NCBI RefSeq assembly: GCF_002443255.2
Contig: NW_019211455.1
Span: 6,605,959 to 6,669,958, forward strand
Length of the DNA: 64,000 bases
Direction: 5' to 3'
Source of the DNA: Varroa destructor
Taxonomy: Eukaryota; Arthropoda; Arachnida; Mesostigmata; Varroidae
This document shows, piece after piece, positions 25,801 to 50,490 of the stretch (its first letter is position 1; each line of letters opens with the position of its first letter). The position numbers and the translations under genes were made by a program. The notes under the pieces were generated by a model. The model was not told the origin of the DNA and made no database searches. It worked only from the letters and a program-made list of their open reading frames with translations.

Positions 25801-28090
25801 GAAATGTCACATCTCTAATTCACATGGTACTGAATATTATTTTTAACAAAATTTAAAACGTTGATATTAAAAAAAAAACCTATCCAACGCCACCTATAAT
25901 GTGATACATAAGCCCTTTAGTAGCTGCAAAAGCGCAAATTATTCCGGTAAATAATCATGTCGAAGCGATCGCGTTGAGCTCAATAGCTTACAAACGTTTT
26001 TTAAGATTAATAGATTTAGATAGAATAGTAGATAATTGGGTTTGCAGATAGAATTTTAAGAGTTTGAATCCGTCTGAGTCGTGCTAGTCTAGAACTCCGC
26101 ATGCATTCGTTGTAATGTATGCGAGGTCAAACAAAAGAGTCACAGACGGTTCGTCAGAAGTATAGGAAATCATGATCGAAGGGGATATGAGTCCTACTAT
26201 CGGTGAGTGTTCGCATGTAACTGAATCAATTTTCAACTTGCTACTATGCAAAACATCGAACTTCTTTTGTGCGCACTGCCCTTCATATTGTCCGAAAATA
26301 TTGACTTTTTTGCGGCATAAATAACCGTTACATCTCTTGTTTTAGTTATTATGGTCAGCGTGGTTTTACTAGACTGCTACAGTTACTGCGAACGACATTG
26401 CGGCTGGCGCGTTAATATCAGCTGCGAAAAATGCTGTGGTTTGGCAATTTCGTTCGGTTCGAAATAATTCTAGCTCAGCTTTTAAATATTGCGCAGGATC
26501 ATTGTTATCTGTGATCATACTATATGCAGTCAAACCATATGTATTCTAAACTCAATACAGAGTCTACATTGTGTTAGGTTACAATAGTGCTTCCAGGTCT
26601 TCCAGTTGTGCAATGATCCTTGGGGTCCAAATAGCGCCAGAAGTCATAATTGCCCAATGTTCATCGACATCGTGTTCTAATCTAGAATGCTGAACGTAAA
26701 AAATCAACGCTTAGCTTAGCTTAAGATACGATTTTTATAAAAATCACATACAAGTCTTCTTTATTGTTCAACAAAATATTAATTCAATTGAAATATTACT
26801 GAAGTTACTAAGTGAATGCAGGCTTGTATAATCTATGAATAAAGTACGAGGTGATGCTAATTCTATTTAATCATATCATTAGTTCGATGCGCCTGTGAAA
26901 GAGCAGGTTTCCTTTTTCTCAAAGTAAGCATCTTTAGTGCTGCTTCGTAGGGATAATCCTCTCGCTGCGTTAGGCGTTCTTTTATTGATATAAGGTAATT
27001 ATAATAAATACAGATTGTTTGTTCTCCTAATGTTGAGCATATTACACAGAGAACAGGGCCCAGGGTAAAGCGTAACACTCACTGCAAACGTTATAATGCA
27101 TCAAGATCAATGGGAACTTCAAATTCATACACTTTCAAGTTTGTACTACTTTCGTTACTGACCCACTCGGCTTTGAAAGATCACCACATAAATTACATAA
27201 TAGCTTTTAGCCCACTTTGAGGTGTGAAGTAAAAATCGCTAAGGAGATTCTCAAATTACTTTTCGTTCTCAAATAATTGAAATAGAAATAAGTCGTAGTA
27301 TTATGGAACAGAAACAAGCACAGTCCCGCAGGACTTGCAGTGCGAAATGAACGTTACTTCTCTGTTAAGGGTAAGTCAATGGTAGGCCACTAATACATGT
27401 TTTGAATAAATAATAACATTCCGTTTCCGACCATTACACAGTTTAGCCATCGGGACACCGGTTCTGAAAAGTTCTTCCCATCAACAAGTGACCAAGCGAA
27501 AGCTGATGTGCTGCAGATTGATTTGATCTTTAATGGTTAATTTGCCGCATAGGATAGGTGTATTGGAGAAATTCAAATAAATCTGGCAAAATCTCTCGAT
27601 CGTAGTCTTTGAAACAGTACAAAAAAGAGTCATTCTACCTCCACGTTCATTTGAAGATGCCAGACACATCGCTAGCAACACCCACAAGATGATATAATCA
27701 TGCTAATATATATATATATATATACATAAGTGCTCGGCATCAAGTCAAATACTTTCATAAAAAAGAGTACATAATTGCTGTAAATTAGTACTCTTAATCC
27801 CGACAGTTACTATGTCCACCGTACACTGTCACTATAGTACTATTCGTAATATTTTGTAAGCAGTAGTAGACGAAGCTAGTAAACTTTCACGAATGACTTA
27901 TTCAGGGAACCTTTATATTCTCAAAAGTCAAATCTTTGGTCACTTTTCACTAACCGGAATTTTTTCTTTATTTCGAGTGTAAATAATTTTATTTTACTGC
28001 TTGTATCTAATCTCTGTTACTATGGCTATTATCGTCTTTACTGCGTGAACGTAAGTAAACATTGTAGAGGCTTTTTTTTTTTTATTTCGT
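22851..28090. other. AT-rich non-coding DNA
   Basis: No gene was recognised. A minus frame at 23865-23611 (84 codons) has protein-like composition in an AT-rich setting but no known domain. A minus frame ending near 24.88 kb reads GAFDGAGAGAIGGYGDTG, recalling glycine-rich cuticle proteins. A weak tRNA-like segment lies near 25.97-26.07 kb. Confidence 0.4.
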
Positions 28091-28700
28091 GTTTTCTTCT
28101 TTGCTATGAAGCATCGTTTTGCCTCTAATCTTGTTCATGGCGCAGAGTTTCCCATATCTTTGTCAACGACAACTGACGGCTCCTAGCCGCATTCAAGGCT
28201 AGATTTAGCCGTTAACTCTCAGATTTCGCGTCCGGTTATTCCATATTCGAAGTCGTCACGAGGAAACGAAGCAAACGTGCGAAGATCAGCGCCATGGCCG
28301 CCGCCGCCGCTCGTTCGATTAGCGCTTCCATTCTCGTTGTTCAAATACGCATCTCGATGCAATAAACGATTTTGCTGTCCTCTATGTATGGCTTCTGATC
28401 TCGATTGCTGCCTCAGTCGACTCATTCGATTTGTAATCAGCTTACAGGCGGAATCGACCGGTCATTTTAGCCAATATTGGCTCGTGGTTTAATGCCGAGC
28501 GATGCCTGCAGTGCACAGACGGAGCCTCCCCATCGGAGGCAGTGATAGGACCACGGGTTGCTTCTGAGGTGAACCGATTCTGGGGCTCGCCCGATCTTGC
28601 GTACTTATTTCCCCACCAGGCGGCGATACCATCGATTATTTAAATTCCCCGCCGGAGCGGCTCTCTCTCATGCTGCAGCTGTTTTAAAGGGTATACATCG
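28090..28700. other. GC-richer island upstream of the beta-tubulin gene
   Basis: It contains GCGCCATGGCCGCCGCC at about 28.29 kb, a strong start context that opens only a 23-codon frame, and a small hairpin GCCTCC/GGAGGC near 28.52 kb. It may be part of the extended beta-tubulin regulatory region. Confidence 0.3.
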
Positions 28701-28859
28701 AGCGTACAATGAAACAAATCTGATTTAAAGTATTTTGTGGAAATAGCTATTTCGGTGCGCTATAATTTTACATGCAACGATTTCAGATGTCTTCGTCAAA
28801 ATTCAACAATGCAGGACGTTAAAATCAACAAATGGAGTCACTGAAAAACAGTAAGTTTA

Positions 28860-29097
28860 TTTGTTGAACGCGGTGGCTAAGTGCAATGTTGATATTGGTG
28901 ACAGGCTGTCCCGCCCGTGCCGCCCTCTCCAAGGAGCCTGCGAACGCAGTCGCCAATAGGCGGATAGTAATCGTTAGCTCAGTTGTCTCGCAGCTCTGCT
29001 TGGGACGTGGTGTCTGTGCGCTCTGCGGTCTTTGTAGTAGTTTTCGACTTTTCTACGCTGACGGTAAAGCTCTCAGTTCTCGGACGACAAAGTCAAG
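28860..29097 (+). promoter_or_regulatory. Beta-tubulin proximal promoter and 5' untranslated region
   Basis: This GC-rich stretch lies just upstream of the beta-tubulin ATG. No TATA box is visible at a suitable place. TCAGTTG at 28979-28985 fits the arthropod initiator consensus and would give a 5' UTR of about 117 nt. The bases before the ATG (AGTCAAG) form a reasonable start context. The exact transcription start is inference. A different upstream non-coding exon is possible, because GC-rich DNA also lies at 28.1-28.65 kb. Confidence 0.4.
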
Positions 29098-41371
<12,274 letters not shown>

Positions 41372-41575
41372 ATCGAGGCGCTAAAAAACCACAGGAAACC
41401 GGAAACGGCCATCAGGGAAAAAGTCCGAAAAGATAAGCCTCCTTTTCGTGCTTTGTGGTCTGGGTCCAAACACATGTCGTTCGACCGAAGGAGGCATGAC
41501 GCAAAAGAAAATGATGATAGAAGCTGGAAAAAGTCAATGAGCTCGAAATAAATGAAAGATGAAAAAATGTGCCCA
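41372..41575 (+). terminator. Beta-tubulin 3' UTR with poly(A) signal
   Basis: AATAAA lies at 41547-41552, 176 nt after the stop codon, and is the first canonical poly(A) signal downstream. The 3' UTR contains an 8-bp inverted repeat: GCCTCCTT at 41437-41444 and AAGGAGGC at 41488-41495. Further AATAAA-type hexamers near 42.15, 42.54 and 42.70 kb could give longer 3' ends. Confidence 0.65.
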
Positions 41576-42656
41576 CGAATCTCAGCAGAATCAGCAGTGA
41601 ATATCAGTCGGTCTAATCAAATAGTTCCCCCGTCTCGCCACTGCCAGGTTCTATAGGGCTACGCTTCTTTAGCTGTAGCGTTAAAGAAAGAAGAAAGCCA
41701 GCAGGTCACAAGGGGCCTTCAATATAATTTTATTTGCAAAACAAAATACATAGAGAGAACAGGACGATGTGTGAAAAGTATTATGAAGATATTTTACGAC
41801 TAGCAGGACATATACACATCAACCGTTCTTCTGTGATGATGACTTTTTCATGGATAAAGTTGAGCGCTTAATGGTTAAAAACATGAAGCATCGTATGCCG
41901 CGGAAGTATTGTCAACCACCAGATCGATACTAACCTCAATACGCATCGAGCTGCAGTATCGACATAGCTCTTGCATATGAATGTGGAAAAAGATCATTAG
42001 CCGAGAAACCGGATAAAGATGACGATCAATTAAATGTGTGACTTGACGGGGGCTAGCTATTGGGAAAGAGTACGCAAGTGAAAGCGTGAGCTGGGAACTG
42101 AAGAAGCACGAGAGGATCCACCTTTAATATTATTCGTAACAACGAACGCATAAATAAATGACCAACAATACGCTACTGCTACATCAACCAGACCGATTCA
42201 ACACCAACAATTGCAACAACAACATAATGACTATAATAACAATAATAATAACAGTAAAATATAATCAAGAAGGATGTATTAAACCTACGAATGAGCAGTA
42301 TTCAATTTCACCCAATCTCAAATAACGTGGAGCTAAATAACGTGAACAGTGTGTGCAGGCAGGGCTGACTACCTTTTTCAACTAATTTATTAATCTACAT
42401 AAAACTACCGCCTAGCAGAAAGATTATAAGTAATCATCATATGATGATGAAGTTCAGGAGATAACAAGAGTGTTCATGAATGTTGCGTAAAAAAGGCAAG
42501 ATGCCCAAAGTCAAGTGTCCTATCGGGAAAGTGACATGGTCATTTCTACTTTTTCAATAAAATTAAAACGAGTTTATGCAGTTTACATGCGTATCAATGT
42601 ATTATCGAACGTAAAAATAGAAAAAATAACCAAAAGCGAAATACCCAAAAAAAAGC

Positions 42657-42680
42657 TATATATATATATATATATATATA
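42657..42680. repeat. (TA)12 microsatellite
   Basis: 24 bp of pure TA dinucleotide downstream of the beta-tubulin gene. Confidence 0.95.
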
Positions 42681-44964
42681 CGTTTTCAGTGCTATATTGA
42701 TATAAAATAAATAGAGATAAAAGCAGCAGAACTCAAGAGGATCGAAATCATGATTTCTGAAACACAACGTAGCCAACTAGCCATGCTATAAATAATGGTT
42801 TCAATAAGATAAAAACAAAAAAAGCGAAAGAAATCAAGGTAGAAAAAATGTCTACATAAAAACAGCAGAAAAAGCCTCAGCCCGGAAACAAAAATAAATA
42901 CAAACGGTAGTAGTATAAAACGAAAAGTCCATTGGTGTGTGTTTTCATAATCCTATAAAAGAGGTGTATTACAACTAGCTAATCTATTTTCTAAACTCTA
43001 CTGACTTTCTTGCCAAAATAATGTTACTGGATTTATTTTAGGTCATAAGCTATTTGAAGGTAAAAGGTAGTAATGATGATAAAATGATACGTTTTTTCCC
43101 ACCTTGTTTTTTGCGGTTTTTGATTCTCTTTGATTCACTCAGTACATAACTGGAAAGTGATGGTAGTTCGTTGTTACATTTCGGGAGACAGCATAATACA
43201 AAGGAGCCAGTCGTTCAGCCGAAAATTTGTAGCTCCCAGTTTATTTCTACAAGTAGATGTCGGTGACTCAGAGACCATGACGCGTAATTATTATGGAAGA
43301 AGAATGTCGTTTGGACAGTTTGGTGGTTACCACGGAGACTCGTGAGTCACCACACTGATGCGTCAGTCGGCCATGGAGTTAGTGGGAGTGTGCTGAGAGG
43401 TGCCACCCCACAACTGCGACGGACCTAATCTTTAATTCATAGGTACGTAGAGGCCCTGATGATTCCTCCATCCGAACGAATTAAGCGAAAGGAGCGCTAT
43501 TCTGACATACGTAAAATGAGTCAGTTGCTGCTTGGTAAAACATTTCGCGTAAATGCAAATATGGTAGTTATATAAGAGGAGAAATTCTCTAATATAGCGT
43601 CTTTGGTACTCCTTATATAAGGACTAAATTATATTAAAATTTATATTAAGTGCATTGATGTAGCAGTATGTCAGGGTTCATTATTAATGACAACTAGACA
43701 GTGTTCTCGGTGATTTTATATGGTTTCGTTTTACACGAATTTCTTTGAATATCAATAAACTCACTCTGATTTAGTTAAACACAAGGTAAAATATACATAT
43801 TTAAGAGACAGAGTCAACAATTTCATCAACTTTTTTTTATAGGCCATAATAACGTCTAATACATAAAATAAACAAGTTTCCTATTTCCCTTTAGCCATTC
43901 AGTACAAAATGCACAATAATGCATCTCCACCTCGAGCGATTTTTCGCCATTGTTTCCTCATGCGGACTAATTTGCGCAAGCTCACTCCAATTTGCCCGGG
44001 AACTAGTGGTAACAATAACGATAATAAAATAACGACAGTGAATGGGTGTACCAGCACGTGTCGACTGAGAAATTCTGAAATACAGATTGTAGGGTCCTGG
44101 TCGTTGTTGCTCGCATTGCCATTGCGCGAGATCGTATGCTTCAATCTATTCCTTCTCATTGTCGTTAGTTACTGTCACTTTTGGGGGCCCGCCTTAAGGA
44201 AAAGAGCTAGCCAACCACTCAGCATTAGTGCATTCTCGATTTGTTATTACTAAGAGACTGTCATATGCTTGTAAACATAGATACTCATATAAATATAAAT
44301 ATGCAATATGATCCTTGTGACGCCTTCGTGAATCACTTCTATTTATTCGTTATGCTGACACTGTTGAGCCATGAGCAGGTATTCATACACATATACATGC
44401 ACTGTTAATCGAGAGACACTGGACGAACGATGGCGTTTATGCTACTGGGGTAACTGAGGCGGAGCCTAAATCAGTTTGTCGGTACCCGAGTTCATTTGAC
44501 AGACAGGAGACAAATGGGCCTGAGTTACCTCGACTATCAAGTATTCCCTACCAATCGACTTCTTGTTTCGAGATCTGTGGCAAACGTTTGTGCTTGAAAA
44601 AAATAAAGTGCATCGCTGCCATTGAAACGGATTAGCTGGATCTAGAATCGTCATGGATCACGATTAGAATTATTTATCGAATGGATGGAAGACGCCGCTG
44701 CTGATATTACACAGAGCACCCGTGATGGATCTAGAATATTTTTTCGAGAATACATTTAAGTCGTGGTTTGTTTTTAACTCTCACTTAATTCAGAACATAA
44801 ACGAATTAATCTCTAGAATGCGGGCAGGACATCGAATTCAGCGCTTAAAACCTTAATATAGCTTTAGCGTAAGCGTACGAGTTCTTGCAGTCACCTAATC
44901 CTTTTCACCGATTTTATTGTTTACTTAGACTCTTTGACTGGTTAGATTACGCAGTCATAGTGTA

Positions 44965-45456
44965 TTGTTAGCAAATGCAGCAGTCGTAGTGGCATTAGCA
45001 AAAACCGTACCGGGGACCTATGTTGTGGAAACTGCGAGAGGACCTATGCTTGCTTGGGTGGGGCACAGGCGTTGGCCGAGGAGGCAGAAGAGAGTCGCTA
45101 GACTTTTGCCAGTGCAGCCCGCGGTTGGATTACAGTGTGAGCCGCCGTCTAGGCCGGGTGGGTCATTGCGTGAGCTTGGTCGTTGTATTATATGCATGGA
45201 GTGCCCAACATCATGCTATCTATCCTTTTTTAGTCTATTCCTTTTTATGTATCGGCACGATCAGGATCAGACAGGAAGAGGAGAAGCGGCACAAAGACAT
45301 GCCTCGTGCTATGATGAAAGCTTTCCCGAAATTTTTCATGCCGAATACAAACGGCGCAACCAATTTCACTGCTTCTGTTCCCCGCGTCGGGTAAAGCTTC
45401 AGTGTCTTTGTTGCGGGACTAATCTGTCAAAAACATTTAGAAAAAAGAACAGGTAG
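44965..45456 (+). other. Unassigned 163-codon open frame
   Basis: This is the longest frame outside recognised genes and the microsatellite. It overlaps a 124-codon frame on the same strand (45020-45394). The predicted product is rich in Arg, Cys and Trp and has no recognised domain or signal. The DNA is locally GC-rich, so lack of stops may be chance. Confidence 0.2.
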
Positions 45457-46984
45457 TCAGAAGGCAATAAGTCTTTATGGCTTTATCGGTCTGCACTTCT
45501 TAGCAAATAATCTATGCAGTTTTAGAGTCTATTTTTAAAACTTCTTGTGAACAAAATATAGTACGATCGTTATCCGTATATCTTTGCTTGTCAAAAAATA
45601 AATAGATACTGATTATTTTAGAGCTCAGCGCAGCGTTCTATTATCTCCTAACAAAATGGAGAAGTTCCTTAGGTATCAGTACACTTATATTTAAACATTT
45701 AGAGGAAGTTGCCTTAAGTATAAGAATGGGTAAGCAGCACATTCCAAATATATATAATTTTTACTCCACGTTAAACAATGTGCATAGAATATATTCATTT
45801 ATCATCAATACCGGAATAGAATTCACCGATTTTATCAGCAGTTTAGACTTTCTTTAAGCAGACACATACGGAAAATCAGTAGAGCTCGTAGAAACAAATA
45901 TTTTTTCAAAAACAAACAGAACTCTGCTAATGCTATGAGCGTAAGGTTCAGAGTGAAAATTGACATTTGGAACTTGATCTCTCTGCACAATATGCCTTTT
46001 CGTAACGCTTCGGTTCATATGATCGTACTCTAGAATCAAGGACGTTCTATTATTATTCACAAAACTACTTATTCCCATACGGATAGTTAAGCTCGTTTTT
46101 AAAACGATGCCTCACACTATAGTATATTTTACCTACCAACACCAAATAGACGTTGAGCAAATGTTTTTGTCTGATGTGGTTTACGCATATTTTTGAAACT
46201 AAGCAATCACTTCTTGATTGTGTAGATCCTAAAAAGTATCTGCCATTCGCGTAATGTAACGTCAACGCGCTCGGGCCTGCCCGAATCCTCATGTCGGTAT
46301 AATTCGTTCTGAAAAGTGCGATCCCTTTCGATTATCTATCTGCATCGCACTTGGCTGAAAGTAACGAAGCCTCTATACAGCAATGAAGATGCAATTTCCA
46401 TGTCAATGCACTTTTTGCTAGCATCAATAATTTTCCTCAGAATCGACTATATGATCGTTTCGTTGAAAATGACAATGACTTATAATAAATTTGGCGCCTC
46501 TTACGTGAGATCTGCGAACCAATAACTGTTACGATGTGTGCGTGTGTCAGTGCTTGTTTTTACGCAAAGACGTTGTTTACCTTCGAAGGTATTAAGTGCG
46601 AATAATAAACTTCAATGCATACAACTGCATTAGTTAATTCCCACTTTTTTTCCGCTAGAATGCTAAAGCACATCTAAGATAAGAATTAATGCAGCAGTTA
46701 ATCCTAGGATTTTTCTATTTTAGTTTATTTTGTGAAATTCGTGAGATTGAAAATTCGTGAAAAAGTCCTCTTGCATATTTTTCGCACATTTGAATTTATA
46801 TCATTGCCTTAAGGCACATGCAAGCCTGTGCGATTCCGCATTTCTCAGAGAGGATGTCTCCATCACTTAGGAGCATGTCTAGAAGCATGCGACACACTTC
46901 CGAGACTAAAACGTCAACTATTTCTGAATGTCTTGTCGAAGGGAGCTAGAGTCTCGTAGCAAACTACGAAACTGAGGGCCGATG

Positions 46985-47050
46985 AGTCAGCATTTAGTGG
47001 GAAAGGGCTCGCCTGGGCAACTCGGAGACCCCACGAGGTCATCCACCTTG
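46985..47050 (+). mobile_element. tRNA-like segment (possible SINE head)
   Basis: CAGCATTTAGTGGG (near 46988) resembles a D-arm. It is followed by GCTCGCCTGGGCAACTCGGA in the anticodon-arm position and a degenerate B-box near GAGGTCATCC. It is GC-rich against its surroundings. Confidence 0.3.
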
Positions 47051-47752
47051 TCCTTCCGCGACACCGACGCTACGCCCACAGTTTACGAACGTTCCTGCCT
47101 CCATCTATTGACTGCAAAAAAGGCTTCTTTATAACATTTTTCTTAAATTTGTTTCGTTCATACATACGCAGAAAATGATCTATACAAGTCATTCTCTACC
47201 CGAGATTATTCTCATAGGGTTTCGTAATTTAGTCTGTAAAGTGTATTCTAAATCTGATTTGTTCTATCAGTAAAAATATTTGAATAAAGATGATATCGTG
47301 ACCGAGTCGAGTAAGTGTCATTAAATGTGTCTTATACCTTTTGCAGCTTATAAGAGGTAACCCGTGCCATACCTACTTAGAGAAGCTTGCGGATTTAAAA
47401 GTTAGCTTCGGTTTCCGTCACTTTCGGATGAAAAACAGCTGGGATTAGTTGCAGTCATATTTAAATATGTTATGGAAAAGTATTTCACTTTTATAGCACC
47501 ATTAAATTTATTTATTCCTCGCGTTCACGCCGTATTTTATATCCAGCTTGCTCATATGCAATTATATGAGTGGAAGTAACGCCGGAAAATCGACATTTAG
47601 GAACGACGCTCTCAAATGTTGTGGTATCGACCGATGACAGACCTTGAACGATGAGTCACTGGATGGACTATGAGTTAGGACTAAGAGAGCAGGCCGCAGC
47701 CAAACCTTAGGAACTGTAGTATCGTGTCAATTCAGCCACACTGAGCGAATGG

Positions 47753-47773
47753 TTTGTTACTATGAGTAACAAA
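47753..47773. repeat. 9-bp inverted repeat with 3-nt loop
   Basis: TTTGTTACT (47753-47761) and AGTAACAAA (47765-47773) are perfectly complementary around ATG. No gene is adjacent. Confidence 0.8.
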
Positions 47774-50456
47774 GGTTCATTCACCGCCTAGACTACTTCT
47801 TTACCTCAGCTAGAGCCACCAATTATTGGATCGATAAAAAGTTGTGCTTCAATCCAAAAACGCTGATCGTCACACACGCACGCTCAGACAACCACTTTCA
47901 CGAAACTAGTTACCCAGTTGATTTTAACGCATGATCAACATTGCGCTGCTTTTGTAAATTTAGCCGGTCTATGTACTCTAGTCAAAATTAGGAACCTTGG
48001 TTCAACCGTTGTCTCTTCCATTTTGGTTACCAGTGCTGGCTCATTAGTACATATACTAGGCTCGTCGGAGGAGTGAGGCAGCAACGGAGAGCCCTCACGG
48101 AGCTGGGCTCAAACTTTTCGCTGGAGTGAAACAAGAAATTCAGTTACGCCCATCGATGGCCACAACTACCGCGGACTAGAGTGGCTTTGTAATAAAAGAA
48201 GAGACCGAATATAAGGAAAGATCATTTTGGCAGAGATAAAGTGAACAAATGGGAAAGCAGTCTATTGACCCATGATTGGCCCGTAATACCTGCAATTTTG
48301 CTCATAACCGTCCCATACAGTCTACTATATATATATATATATATCTAGTAAATGCTCTACATAGCATCGGGAAATTTTGTTCTAGCAGAATTTCGCGCGG
48401 CCTAAATTAGACCGTTACACTCTCAAAAGAATTAATAATTTTCCCTAAATCAAGAGTTTTTTTGATCGAGTACTAACTAAGAAATGCTGTGGCCTAAGGT
48501 TGATCAGTCGCTTCATTCGTTAAGCAACCGTATTCGACAACGGCGCCACATTAAAATTTATGTAATATTAAAAGTGTCCATAAAGACATGCGTGTTCTTG
48601 AATACAACTGCTGAACTAAAAACTGCTTGTACGTACTTTGAATTTATTAACCTTAGCTAGTTGATTTTTAGAAAATGATGATCTCGTATTCGTAGTCGAG
48701 TCGGTCAGATTTGATGCGACGACTACGTAGAGGAACTCAGAGGGCTAACGATTATATTTTGCATTGAACCAAGCTGTAGTGAATTGACGGTTTGGGTAGT
48801 TGTTGAATTTTTGAAACAGAAAAGCTGTACAATAGCTGCGTGTATCACGACAGAGATGATAAGCAGCGGTCGTGCTGCAAATGAAACAAGAATAAACACA
48901 GAATAAACGTGGAATAAATCGAGTGAGTTTGTTGTACCCTCTATTTGCGAATATCAACAAAATAACTTCGTTTATTTACATAAATTGGGTGGTATTTATG
49001 TTTTGTTGATACGACTTGAAATAGCGGGCCCTGTCGAACTAACTTGAATATGTCATGCCGCAATAGTACGCAAAAAGCTAAGCAACGAAAAAAGACTAGC
49101 TTGCTAATATGGGGCGACGAGAGTATAATATTCATTCTATAAAATATACTCAACAGCCCTTCTGTAAGCGCTGAATTGCGGTCGGACCTAAGAAATATAA
49201 AGCAATGATTTCCTAAATGCATTTAATAAAAGGGAACTCTGAAAATAACTTTGTGGAATAAAGGACAGAATTTCTTTAGGGGGTAAGCCCATTAAAACGC
49301 GATGGTAAGGGACACTCCATTAAAAAGCCTACCCAGCAAATTCTTTTCTTGACGTCTTGCCTGGCCAAAGCATTGACCGCAAGTCCCCCTGGTACATTAT
49401 TCCTCATACTTACTCTTTCACGGCATTAATCAAGCCATGATTTTTTTCTCATTATAATGGAGCTTGCGCCTTATTTAAAAATTGTGTTCAGATAGAAAAA
49501 CTATAACGATATTGTCCGCTGGTGGTATTCTCTATTTCAAGTTACTTAAACAAGGCGTCGCTCTGTAATGTGAAATAAAAAATTATAGCAATAATCAAAC
49601 AGATGTTTTTTGGCAAAATTCCAAACCGCAACATTGAATTCTACGCAGAAATTAACTGCAGCAAAGGTTTGTAGAATCTTTGTCTGAATTACCTATGTTT
49701 GTTTAATAGTGAATAAGCGCGTGTCAGACACGTATTTTATATTAAAAGCCGTTTGACCTTATCCAATTTGTCTGTAAATAATTAGTTGAAATGAACATTG
49801 CAATGGTTGATCTAGATAATGTATCGATGTACCACAACAAGATTTTTTGAAACACAGTTACATATTAGGTGATTAAAATGTACTATACCTAATTTATGAA
49901 TACGCTGAACTTCATCCAATATTTTTTTTTAATTAAGAGATCTTCAATAAAGGCATCAATCAGTAATTTAGTAGTTGCAATGATACATCTGTTAGTTCTT
50001 TTTGCTGCAAAGGTATCCACTTACACCACATGCTTTGTATACGCCACAATCATCTTAGGAAGCAGCGCTCTGTCAGATGCTTCTCCGTTTGGCAAAGGCT
50101 TTTATGCACCTTTTAAATCGTTTTCTTCGTTGTATTGCGTTCTTCATTCATCGCATCAATATTAGGAACAAGAAAATCAGCACTAACAGCAACAAAAATA
50201 TCTGAAAAAAAAAACACGTTTAAAAGCTATGGAAAAGTGCGCGGCTCCATGAAACGAATTGGGAAACTATTGCTCGGTATCTATAAATAAGTGATGGCGC
50301 AGCATTCATTCCCTTTTCACCACCCTCAAATGGAATCGACGAGCCACCCTCGACGACCACTTGCCACTACGAAAAGCTTTTCCTTCCAGAAATAATGGAT
50401 GCTTTTGCTGTTGATAATTGAACGTAGTCAACGTAATGCTTTCGAAGGAGAAATGA

Positions 50457-50490
50457 CTAACGGGCTAGTGGCGCCCTCTTGACCCGTTAG
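50457..50490. repeat. 8-bp hairpin CTAACGGG / CCCGTTAG
   Basis: The arms lie at 50457-50464 and 50483-50490, with an 18-nt GC-rich loop (CTAGTGGCGCCCTCTTGA). The segment continues into GATTCCGGGTTACTAC, which looks partly like a tRNA anticodon and T arm. It may therefore be another decayed tRNA-derived repeat. Confidence 0.55.

Noticed and set aside
28973..28990. TTAGCTCAGTTG before the beta-tubulin gene as a tRNA A-box
   Set aside because: No B-box or cloverleaf follows. The place fits a 5' UTR or initiator better.
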